Source of the DNA: a virus
IMG/VR virus record: IMGVR_UViG_3300013102_000055
Location: 1-31,775 of that record
Length of the DNA: 31,775 nt
Direction: 5' to 3' (one strand)
Positions 12,604-19,509 of the stretch are shown here, piece by piece; the first letter of the stretch is position 1; each line of letters begins with the position of its first letter. The translations under genes and the position numbers were made by a program. The notes beneath the pieces were generated by a model that did not search any database, was not told the origin of the DNA, and saw nothing but the letters and a program-made list of their open reading frames with translations.

Positions 12604-14675
12604 CAGAGATTGCAGTCTACACAGACTCGAAGTTCCTGCCCCCTGTGCAGGACATTCTCGGGGGCGTGTTGGGCGACTTCCCTGCCGTGACAGGCGTGGA
12701 GTTGTGGAACCAGTTCACCACTGACCCGACCCTCCCTGTTCTGGTGCTGGGCAATATGCCGCCCATTACCCCAGTAACTTATATCAAGACCATGAGCCAG
12801 AAACAGTTGCTGTCGTCCGGCTCTGGGTTGACCGAGCTGCACGCAGCGGTGACCCGGCTGCTCACCCCGCCGACCTACGCGCCGATGGAGTACATGGTCA
12901 TTGACGGCCCTGAGACTCGGTTCAGCGCGGCCTACCTCGCACGCAACCTCGGCAAGATCGTCGTGGTGGACATCGAGACGGGTGGCGACATCACCACAAT
13001 GCTGCCAGAGGAGCTGTGGCTGCTCAGTGTGGCGCTGACTTCGGGCGGCAGGGTCATCGTCCTTGGGGAAGAGGCTCTGAAGCGCGAGGACAACCGCGCA
13101 GAGCTTATCAAGTTCTTAACTTCTGGCGTTAAGCTGATCGCGCACAACATGAAGTTCGACTTCCGTACCCTGTCGGCAGTGCTGGGGACACAGATTCGCG
13201 GGCACCTTGACACGATGCTCATGTCCCACGTTCTCAACCCCGGCGCTCGCTCTGAGGATCACGGTCTGAAGAAGATCGCCAAGAAGTACCTCGGGGCAGA
13301 CGACTGGGAGCAGGACACCAAGCTCTACGTCAAGGGCAAGGTGGGCTACGAGGCTATCCCGCGACACATCCTGTACCTGTACAACGCCTACGACGTGTAC
13401 TGGACGTGGCACCTGTACGAATACTTCGCGCGGGCGGCAGAGGGTGACCCTCGTGTTGCCAAGCTCGCCAAGTTCGAGGCGCGAATGAGCAATCTGTTTC
13501 AGGACGTGGAGCGTAACGGCGTGGCCGTGGACCTCGACTACCTTGATGAGCTGCACGCGCAGTTGAGGGCCGAAGAAGAAGCCAACCTCACGGTCATCCG
13601 CGAAATGGCTGGGGCCAAGTTCAACCCTAACTCACCCAAGCAGGTCAAGGAATTCTACCAGAGCATCGGAGTCAAGCTCGCCAGTACAGCCGTTGGCAAG
13701 CTGGAGGAGTTGGACTTCGAGGAAGGCTCCCTCGGTCAGCGGTTCACCGACTCGCTGCTGGAGGCACGAAAAATTACCAAACTGAAAGGTACGTATGTCC
13801 AAGGTATTCAGAAGCGTGTGCATGACGGTCTTGTTTATCCTGACTTCCTTGTGCATGGTACAAGCACTGGTCGGCTGTCCAGCCGTGATCCGAACATCCA
13901 GAACATCCCGCGAGACGAAGATGGAAAGATCAGTCTCCGACGTATCTTTGTCCCCCGAGACGTGGGTACCCGATCACTGGTATCGGTAGACTATTCGCAG
14001 GCTGAGCTTCGAGTGATGGCCTGCATGTCGGATGACGAGTACCTTATCTCGCTGTTCCAGCCGGGAATGCCCGACTTCTTCGACTCGCTGATGCCGGTCG
14101 CATTCCCGCGTGTTGATCTTGACTCGCTCGACAAGGCGACCAAGAAGAATATGCGAGCCAAACTCAAGGGTGTCATCTACGGTCTGTCGTATGGCAGACG
14201 GGCTAATGCTATTGCCAAGGCGCTTGACATGCCGCCGAAGGAAGCACAGGCCATCATCACGAACTACTTCCGGGCAGCGCCGCAGTTCTACGAGTGGCGG
14301 CAGTGGATCGAGGAGACGGCAATCTCGCCGGAACACACCCTTGTCTCGCCGTTCGGACGGTACTACCAAGCAGAAATTGTTACGGGTAAGAACCGGCAGA
14401 ACGTCATCAACTCGGGGCTGGCCTTCCTCCCGCAGTCCACCGCATCCGATCTGTGCGTGGTCGCGGCGATGGAGGTCAACGAGTGGCTGCCACAGTACGA
14501 CGCAGTGATCGTCGCCACGGTACACGACGCTATTCTGGTAGACTGTCCTGACGAACACATTGAGGTAGTCGCGGAGCGTGTGCAGGATGCCATGCGAGCC
14601 AGTGGACGAGCTGTGTTCGGTCAGGTTCCGTTCGACACAGATGCGACGTGGGGCAAATCTTGGATGGGAATTTAA
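12600..14675 (+). CDS. polA: DNA polymerase I (family A) with 3'-5' exonuclease
   Basis: The 691-residue enzyme has a proofreading exonuclease (VVDIETG at 122-128, AHNMKFD at 181-187, YNAYD at 261-265) and a family A polymerase domain: TSTGRLSSRDPNIQNIP near 421, motif A VDYSQAELR at 463-471, motif B RAKLKGVIYGLSYG at 519-532 and motif C VATVHDA at 638-644. There is no 5'-3' exonuclease domain, as usual in phages. In motif C the usual glutamate after HD is alanine. It replicates the phage genome with the primase-helicase upstream. TTG 12600 overlaps the preceding TGA. Several hundred residues match the family order, so the call is firm. Confidence 0.96.
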   Translation: MTEIAVYTDSKFLPPVQDILGGVLGDFPAVTGVELWNQFTTDPTLPVLVLGNMPPITPVTYIKTMSQKQLLSSGSGLTELHAAVTRLLTPPTYAPMEYMVIDGPETRFSAAYLARNLGKIVVVDIETGGDITTMLPEELWLLSVALTSGGRVIVLGEEALKREDNRAELIKFLTSGVKLIAHNMKFDFRTLSAVLGTQIRGHLDTMLMSHVLNPGARSEDHGLKKIAKKYLGADDWEQDTKLYVKGKVGYEAIPRHILYLYNAYDVYWTWHLYEYFARAAEGDPRVAKLAKFEARMSNLFQDVERNGVAVDLDYLDELHAQLRAEEEANLTVIREMAGAKFNPNSPKQVKEFYQSIGVKLASTAVGKLEELDFEEGSLGQRFTDSLLEARKITKLKGTYVQGIQKRVHDGLVYPDFLVHGTSTGRLSSRDPNIQNIPRDEDGKISLRRIFVPRDVGTRSLVSVDYSQAELRVMACMSDDEYLISLFQPGMPDFFDSLMPVAFPRVDLDSLDKATKKNMRAKLKGVIYGLSYGRRANAIAKALDMPPKEAQAIITNYFRAAPQFYEWRQWIEETAISPEHTLVSPFGRYYQAEIVTGKNRQNVINSGLAFLPQSTASDLCVVAAMEVNEWLPQYDAVIVATVHDAILVDCPDEHIEVVAERVQDAMRASGRAVFGQVPFDTDATWGKSWMGI

Positions 14676-14686
14676 TTACTACAGTT

Positions 14687-14974
14687 ATGTGGAAACACGG
14701 CACTACAACAGGTTACACAAAGCATAAATGTCGATGCGCCGACTGCAAGCGCGCACAGAGCGAGTCGCGGAAGCGGCTCCGTGCGTCGGCTGGCGCAAAC
14801 CTATCAGAACATGGTACACTGTATGGTTACCAAGGGGCAGGTTGTCGTTGCGATCCTTGCACAGAGGCAGCGAGTCAGTATTCTCGCATCCGCAATGGTG
14901 GCTCTGCCCCCAAGCTGGCCACACCGCGCTACGGGGTGGGCCGCTCTCTGAACAACCGTAGCAGACAGGATTAG
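14687..14974 (+). CDS. Small protein with two tandem cysteine motifs (95 aa)
   Basis: The protein contains a duplicated motif: HGTTTGYTKHKCRCADCKRA and HGTLYGYQGAGCRCDPCTEA, each of the form HGTxxGYxxxxCRCxxC. The first is followed by a basic stretch SESRKRLR, the second by SQYSRIRN. Small proteins with this CRCxxC module are frequent in actinobacteriophages and probably bind zinc and nucleic acid. ATG 14687 is chosen; the frame is open back to GTG 14648 inside polA, and TTG 14660 is another option, since no start has a strong ribosome binding site. It lies between polA and the resolvase. Confidence 0.7.
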   Translation: MWKHGTTTGYTKHKCRCADCKRAQSESRKRLRASAGANLSEHGTLYGYQGAGCRCDPCTEAASQYSRIRNGGSAPKLATPRYGVGRSLNNRSRQD

Positions 14975-14976
14975 GA

Positions 14977-15492
14977 ATGACCACCCCACAACGAAAACTC
15001 CCTGTGATCGTTGTCGCAGTCGATCCCGGTATAACTACCGGGATCGCGGTGTTTAAATTTAGCGACGACGATGCGGAATACCTTGAGCATCACCAGTGGG
15101 AAGACCCTGACACAGCGTGGCGTGTGATCCACAACCTCGTGCATTACTGGCAGGCTGGTTACGACACCATTCTGGTTGTCGAGCAGTTTGACAAGCGCCC
15201 CGGCATCATCAACCCGGACTTCACGCCTAAGTACATCGGGCGCGACATCGCTAACAACATCGATGACGTGGAGATTGTCTGGCAGATTCCCGGTGCGGCG
15301 ATGAACCTCGTGAAGCCTGTGAGTGCCAAGGGTAACAAGGGCGGCGACCATCTGAAACGCTTCGGCTGGTATCTCCGCAGTAACGTCCACGCGAATGATG
15401 CCGCCCGACACGCCATCGTGTACGCGGTTGACGTTCTCCACCACATGCCGACCATCCTCAGAGGGTGGCCCAAACCGAAAGATGACGATTAA
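14977..15492 (+). CDS. ruvC: RuvC-like Holliday junction resolvase
   Basis: The 171-residue protein has an RNase H-like fold: VVAVDPGITTGIAVF at 12-26 (D16), LVVEQF at 66-71 (E69), and NDAARHAIVYA at 140-150 with D141 and H145 completing the acidic centre. RuvC-type nucleases cut four-way junctions symmetrically; in phages this clears branched DNA made by recombination and replication. ATG 14977 lies two bases after the previous stop. The gene's TAA overlaps the ATG of the next gene. The identity is well supported by motif order, though some phage members have relaxed specificity. Confidence 0.85.
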   Translation: MTTPQRKLPVIVVAVDPGITTGIAVFKFSDDDAEYLEHHQWEDPDTAWRVIHNLVHYWQAGYDTILVVEQFDKRPGIINPDFTPKYIGRDIANNIDDVEIVWQIPGAAMNLVKPVSAKGNKGGDHLKRFGWYLRSNVHANDAARHAIVYAVDVLHHMPTILRGWPKPKDDD

Positions 15493-16772
15493 TGGCTGCA
15501 CTTACACAGGCAGACTTGGATAGTGTGGCTGGCGTGTCCAGCCGCAAGGCGGCAGAGATTCTGGGCTGTGGCAAGTCCACGATCAACGACGCTCGTGAAG
15601 CCGCACGACAGAACGGCGGTGTGCTTCCCAATGAGGAGGTAGCCGTGAGCGCCGTTGTAACAGGCTCAGCGGTACCACAGAGCGCCGATGAGGTCGAGCA
15701 GCTACTGGCTACTATGGGGATCGACCGCGAGCGTTACGACGTATCCTTGGGCTTCTCCGTGTACGATCAGGGCGAGACTGCGAAGCGCTCTCTCCGTGTG
15801 ACCACCAAGGAAAAGAAGGTGGTCGAGCCTGAAGAGGACACCTACGCCGCCATCGACCCCCTCGGTGTGCTGGCGCAGCTTCGCGCACAGAATGCAACGC
15901 AGCGGATTGACTGGACCGATTATCTTTTCCGAGAAGAGGACGAACCGGAGGCCGCATTTGTCCTGTCTATCAACGACATTCAGCTTGGACAGTCCTACAA
16001 TGGCGGCTCCGCTGCCACCACTGCTCAATTCTACACCTTCATTGAAGCGGCTCAACGACGTATTAATGATCTATTCTCACTTGGAAGAAATCTCACAACC
16101 CTCGTTATCGTCGGTGGTGGAGACTTGGTTGAGGGATGCGTTATCTACGGAAATCAGGCATTCAACCTTGACTTGGACCGAAAGCAGCAGATAGAGGGAG
16201 TAATTGCCCTCATCCTCCATACTATCGACACGCTGGCTCCCATGTTCGACAAGGTGATTGTCCTTGCCGCACGCGGTAACCACGGCGAGAACCGTATCGA
16301 CGGCAAGTACACCACGCTCCATGACAACGATGACACACACGCCTTCGAAATGGCTAAGCTCGCGCTCTCCCGTGATCCTAGCATGGATCACATCGAATGG
16401 GTTATCGCACAGAGCGAGGCTGGTGTCGCGGTCAAGGTCTTCGACTGGGTGCTGGCTACCACACACGGCGACGTGTATGCCAAGGGTGTGACTGGTGCGA
16501 CCATCGACAAGAAGGCGCACAACTGGCTCAAGAACATGGCGCTTGGCCGGGAACGCTTCGGCCTTCTCGGACAGGCAAATGTGCTGGTCACGCACCACTT
16601 CCACCACGACAAGATGAGCGACTGGGGTTCGTGCCTCTGGCGGCAGACCCCCTCACAGGACCGTGGCTCACCTTACTTCGAGCAGGCGACCGGCGAATAC
16701 TCCGAGCCGGGTATGCTCACGTTCGTAATGACTGAGACTAACAGGTATCAGGACGAAGCGGTTCTCCGCTAA
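15492..16772 (+). CDS. HTH-metallophosphoesterase (calcineurin-like)
   Basis: The 426-residue protein begins with a helix-turn-helix (residues 13-36, ASRKAAEILGCGKST-like) and a long polar linker rich in E. The phosphoesterase domain follows: LSINDIQLGQ at 159-168, VGGGDLVEG at 207-215, ARGNHGEN at 260-267, TTHGD at 323-327 and VTHHFHHDK at 366-374, all metal-binding motifs in the right order. Enzymes of this type hydrolyse phosphodiesters; in phages they often close the replication operon and may act on DNA ends or nucleotides. The HTH suggests it is directed to DNA. It is the last gene before the terminator at 16779-16816. Confidence 0.85.
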   Translation: MAALTQADLDSVAGVSSRKAAEILGCGKSTINDAREAARQNGGVLPNEEVAVSAVVTGSAVPQSADEVEQLLATMGIDRERYDVSLGFSVYDQGETAKRSLRVTTKEKKVVEPEEDTYAAIDPLGVLAQLRAQNATQRIDWTDYLFREEDEPEAAFVLSINDIQLGQSYNGGSAATTAQFYTFIEAAQRRINDLFSLGRNLTTLVIVGGGDLVEGCVIYGNQAFNLDLDRKQQIEGVIALILHTIDTLAPMFDKVIVLAARGNHGENRIDGKYTTLHDNDDTHAFEMAKLALSRDPSMDHIEWVIAQSEAGVAVKVFDWVLATTHGDVYAKGVTGATIDKKAHNWLKNMALGRERFGLLGQANVLVTHHFHHDKMSDWGSCLWRQTPSQDRGSPYFEQATGEYSEPGMLTFVMTETNRYQDEAVLR

Positions 16773-16778
16773 ATACAC

Positions 16779-16816
16779 AAAAGGCCCGAGTGGATTAATT
16801 TCCACTCGGGCCTTTT
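16779..16816. terminator. Bidirectional rho-independent terminator
   Basis: A 16-bp perfect stem, AAAAGGCCCGAGTGGA (16779-16794) with TCCACTCGGGCCTTTT (16801-16816), encloses the loop TTAATT. Its A-run and T-run give a U-tract in both directions. It separates the rightward replication operon, ending at 16772, from the leftward lysis and tail operon, ending at 16835. Confidence 0.95.
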
Positions 16817-16834
16817 CCAGATTAGGATCACCCC

Positions 16835-16894
16835 CTAGTTCTGGCACTCCTCACGGGTGCAGCAGCCACAGGTACAGTTACAGCAGTCAGCCAT
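16835..16894 (-). CDS. Cysteine-rich micro-peptide (19 aa)
   Basis: The product MADCCNCTCGCCTREECQN has seven cysteines (4, 5, 7, 9, 11, 12, 17) in 19 residues. The start is supported by AGGAG six bases upstream on the minus strand. It lies 14 bases after the membrane protein gene and 18 bases before the terminator, the last gene of the lysis/tail operon. The dense C-C and C-x-C pattern is metallothionein-like and could bind zinc or copper, or form disulphides. No signal or membrane segment is present. It may belong to an unrecognised class of phage micro-proteins. A chance ORF of this composition behind a good ribosome binding site seems unlikely but is possible. Confidence 0.65.
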   Translation of the reverse strand: MADCCNCTCGCCTREECQN

Positions 16895-16908
16895 ATTACT
16901 CCTAAAAA

Positions 16909-17268
16909 TTAAAGCGGGACGTGAGTGACAATGAGGTTAATGATGAACACAAAGGCCGTGACGATGGCTCCGACACCGGCAATACCGGCGATCACGGAGT
17001 ACCACGGGGTCTTCGGGGCGGGCTTGGTAGCCTGAATTGTGGTCTGAATAATTTCTACCGTGGCCTCAAGGTTTCGGATGCGGCCCTCGTCGGGCTGCTG
17101 TGCCACGGCAGTCTCCACTACGCGGAGTCGAGCATCGATTTCTTTCATTCCGGCAGAGAGTTCCTTAACAGAGCCGAAGACGTTCCCGAGGTTAGCCTCG
17201 ATACGACCGAGAATACCGGCTAGCGCAATGGCATCACCGGGATTCTGCGGTTCGATGGACGTAGCCAT
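16909..17268 (-). CDS. Membrane protein of the lysis cassette (119 aa), possible second holin
   Basis: Residues 13-75 are charged and helical, probably coiled coil. A single hydrophobic segment near the C-terminus (about 91-112, SVIAGIAGVGAIVTAFVFII) is followed by NLIVTHVPL. This single-span, coiled-coil arrangement is common in small proteins next to phage holins. It is encoded directly after the r1t-type holin, whose TAA overlaps this ATG. It may tune lysis timing as an antiholin or act as a second holin. No signal peptide is seen. The role rests on context and topology. Confidence 0.7.
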   Translation of the reverse strand: MATSIEPQNPGDAIALAGILGRIEANLGNVFGSVKELSAGMKEIDARLRVVETAVAQQPDEGRIRNLEATVEIIQTTIQATKPAPKTPWYSVIAGIAGVGAIVTAFVFIINLIVTHVPL

Positions 17269-17498
17269 TATGCTACGTGCTTCCCGCCAGCAGCAGCTTC
17301 GTCCTCAGAGTAGGTGGTCACGGAAGTCAGCACAGAGAGGATGCCAGCGAGTGCGACAGCGGAGGCAACGCCGATCCACACCACGTCAAGAACACCGGTC
17401 ACGCTGCTGACACTGAGGAGTGCGATAGCAGTCTGCGCGATGGTCTTGATGGCACGCTCGCCAGCGTACTTCCAGAATGCGCGAGTAAAAATAGTCAT
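17268..17498 (-). CDS. Holin, r1t type
   Basis: The 76-residue protein starts MTIFTRAFWKYAGERAIKTI, the amphipathic N-terminus typical of r1t-like holins of actinobacteriophages. Two hydrophobic segments follow (about 21-40 and 43-62, VWIGVASAVALAGILSVLTS). The tail EDEAAAGGKHVA is charged. It would form membrane lesions that let the endolysin reach the wall. AAGGA precedes the ATG on the minus strand with the same AAGGATTTAA context as the endolysin gene, 15 bases upstream, so the two have matching translation signals. Confidence 0.88.
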   Translation of the reverse strand: MTIFTRAFWKYAGERAIKTIAQTAIALLSVSSVTGVLDVVWIGVASAVALAGILSVLTSVTTYSEDEAAAGGKHVA

Positions 17499-17513
17499 TG
17501 TTAAATCCTTTTG

Positions 17514-18575
17514 TTAACGGTGGGTGTTAAGCTCATGAGCCGTGATCCGGTTCTCAGCCGCGTAGGTAAGGGGACCGGGCTTGCCGTCCACCAGACCCGT
17601 GTAACCGAACTTTGCCTTACCAACTGCCTGTACAGCAGTCCAGTAGTTCACACCCGGCTTGCCGTCCTCATCAGACGTGGTGTGCGGGCCATAGACCCAG
17701 CCGTTCAGTGCCTGTGCGGTGAGCTTCACGCGGGCAATCTCAGTGGCGGGGCCAGTGAGTCCGTCGATACGGTACGTCGCGGGGTAAACGTGGCGCTGCT
17801 TGCCGAGTGTCTGCACACGGGCATAGAAAATCTTGCCGCGCTCGCCATCTTCCTCGGTGGAAGTGTAGCGGTACTCACCCTTGGGCTTGGCAACCGGCTT
17901 CGGCTTGGCGACAACAGCCGGGACGCTGTATGCGGCACCGCCGAACAGTTCCTCAACCGGGATCGGCGTGTAGTTGCCGTCGATGGTCTTGCGGTCAGCG
18001 ACGGGAACGACGCTCGAATACTGGTGGATGTCCCAGCGGTCGATCTTGCCCTCAAGAGCGGGGGTGTGATCCGGCTCATGGCCGGTTGGGTAGCTGCCGT
18101 AAGCGCTCCACCAGATGCGGTAACCCGCGTCAGTGATCTTGTCCCACGGGGCGTTGAGCCGGGTGCGACCAGCAGGGCAGTAAAGCCAGATTCGATTAGC
18201 CGGGATGCCGGTCAGTGCCTGCACACGGGACAGGAACTCGTAAGCCTTGTCCTGCGTCCAGAAGGTAGCGTTGTCATCCAGCGGCTCATTGTCGAGCGCG
18301 AGGATGTCGTGATCCTTGTCGAAGTCGTGCAGGTGCTTGACAAAGTAGTCAGCCTGCGTGGTAGGGTTACCCTTACCAACAACGTAGTAGTGACCGACAC
18401 CAGTGATGCCCGCCTCACGCACTGCATCGACGTTCTCAGCGTAGCCATCCGCCACGTAGAGGCTGCCGGTGTTGTAACCGGCAGCCTTAACGATGACGAA
18501 CTCCACGCCCTCACGTCGTGCCTGTGCATAGTCCATGCCGACCTGATAGCCGGAAACGTCAATGCCGAAAGTCAT
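17514..18575 (-). CDS. Endolysin: GH25 lysozyme with two C-terminal binding repeats
   Basis: The 353-residue protein begins with GH25 features: FGIDVSGYQ (D6), EFVIVKA at 25-31, and ILALDNEP with D95 and E97 as the catalytic acids, then IWWSAYGSYP and WDIHQYSSV. This muramidase would cut peptidoglycan at the end of infection. The C-terminus (from about 255) holds two copies of a 45-residue unit with the pattern VQxxGK...DGxxGPxT...LN, likely wall-binding and similar to peptidoglycan-binding modules. No signal peptide is visible, so export depends on the holin encoded next. The start ATG follows AAGGATTTAAACT. Confidence 0.92.
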   Translation of the reverse strand: MTFGIDVSGYQVGMDYAQARREGVEFVIVKAAGYNTGSLYVADGYAENVDAVREAGITGVGHYYVVGKGNPTTQADYFVKHLHDFDKDHDILALDNEPLDDNATFWTQDKAYEFLSRVQALTGIPANRIWLYCPAGRTRLNAPWDKITDAGYRIWWSAYGSYPTGHEPDHTPALEGKIDRWDIHQYSSVVPVADRKTIDGNYTPIPVEELFGGAAYSVPAVVAKPKPVAKPKGEYRYTSTEEDGERGKIFYARVQTLGKQRHVYPATYRIDGLTGPATEIARVKLTAQALNGWVYGPHTTSDEDGKPGVNYWTAVQAVGKAKFGYTGLVDGKPGPLTYAAENRITAHELNTHR

Positions 18576-18591
18576 AGTTTAAATCCTTAAG

Positions 18592-19323
18592 TTAGGCGAT
18601 GGGGAGGAAAATGCCGTCCCACGAGAACCAGCTAGGGTTCTTGTTCATAATGCCGTAGATGATGCCACGACCATCCGAGCCAATTTCCACGTTGGCAAGC
18701 GACCAAGTGCTGCCGCAGACGGTGGTTCGCATAGACGCAGCGGGGCGGGCCTCATCGGGAAGCCACAGAATGCAGTGGCCGCTACGGAAGGTACCAGACG
18801 ACTTCTGCACAGAGCCACGGAGCATCACACCACCTGCGACCAGCTTGTAGGAGAGTCGGTAGCCGAAGTTAGGCTGCTTGGTGCCAGTCGGGTACGTGCA
18901 TGGAATCCACGAACTGTCCACGATGGGGCGGTACCCGCCAGCCGCGTCAATCCACATACCAAACGTGCCTGTCGAAGAGTCGTAGAACGAGCCACCAGCC
19001 CAAGTGTTGATGCTGGTGTAGTTCTTGACAGCCGCAACGAAGGTGGCAAGGTTGGTGACCTTGAGGCCAGAGACGCTGACCCAGATACCGGTCGTGCGAA
19101 GGAAGAGACTTCCCCGGTCGAGGCCATCGCTCAGCGCATTGATGCTGACCAACGTGCCATCGGGATAGGCCGAGCCGGTCCAGCCGTTAAGCTGGGCCAG
19201 CGAGGTTGCGACCTTGACCATCTGGGCGTTGTTGATGCTGGTCGCCATCGTAGCGAAGGTGCCGTGAAGGTTGTCAACCGGATCGTTGATGTCCGGTACG
19301 GCGATCTTTCCAACCATTCCCAT
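18592..19323 (-). CDS. Minor tail protein, probable receptor-binding or tip protein (243 aa)
   Basis: The N-terminus MGMVGKIAVPDINDPVDNLH suits docking to a tail partner. Glycine- and serine-rich strands follow, with segments such as TWAGGSFYDSSTGTFGMW and WSLANVEIGSDGRGIIYGIM, ending WDGIFLPIA. This looks like a beta-rich C-terminal adhesin; the ending LPIA also occurs near the end of the large fibre protein at 19510-22533 (IYLPIAGD), hinting at a shared head fold. It lies between a 42-residue peptide and the endolysin, a usual place for host-recognition genes. A GAGGAGGG lies before the ATG, inside the preceding gene. Confidence 0.7.
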   Translation of the reverse strand: MGMVGKIAVPDINDPVDNLHGTFATMATSINNAQMVKVATSLAQLNGWTGSAYPDGTLVSINALSDGLDRGSLFLRTTGIWVSVSGLKVTNLATFVAAVKNYTSINTWAGGSFYDSSTGTFGMWIDAAGGYRPIVDSSWIPCTYPTGTKQPNFGYRLSYKLVAGGVMLRGSVQKSSGTFRSGHCILWLPDEARPAASMRTTVCGSTWSLANVEIGSDGRGIIYGIMNKNPSWFSWDGIFLPIA

Positions 19324-19451
19324 TATTCGCCGCCCTCCTCAGCCGCCGCCTGAAGGTGCGCTTCTAGTTGGGCCTCCGCAATAACTGCTCGCAGCGTTGC
19401 TTGAGCCAGTTCCTGCTGCAACTTATTCACTACAGTCTGTGCAATATCCAT
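19323..19451 (-). CDS. Small helical peptide among tail-tip genes (42 aa)
   Basis: The product starts MDIAQTVVNKLQQELAQATL and continues as one alanine- and glutamate-rich helix ending AAAEEGGE. AAGGGA lies before the ATG on the minus strand. The stop overlaps the next ATG (TAATG). It is the first gene after a probable extended -10 promoter (19484-19492). Tiny helical proteins of this kind often sit between tail-fibre genes in actinobacteriophages; it may be a chaperone or structural part, but its function is unknown. Confidence 0.65.
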   Translation of the reverse strand: MDIAQTVVNKLQQELAQATLRAVIAEAQLEAHLQAAAEEGGE

Positions 19452-19483
19452 TGATTAATTTCCCTTAAAGTCTACAGTTATCC

Positions 19484-19492
19484 AGTATAGCA
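19484..19492 (-). promoter_or_regulatory. Candidate extended -10 promoter for the lysis genes
   Basis: On the minus strand the sequence is TGCTATACT, an extended -10 with the near-consensus TATACT. No clear -35 is present at 16-18 bases. It lies in the 58-base gap after the large fibre gene, the only sizeable gap between the fibre and lysis genes, and would drive the genes from 19451 leftward. Confidence 0.5.
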
Positions 19493-19509
19493 TAAACAAT
19501 TAGTTATCG

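Noticed and set aside
17511-18590. 359-codon plus-strand frame opposite the endolysin
   Set aside because: The minus strand encodes a clear GH25 lysozyme with catalytic residues; the plus frame has no recognisable motif.
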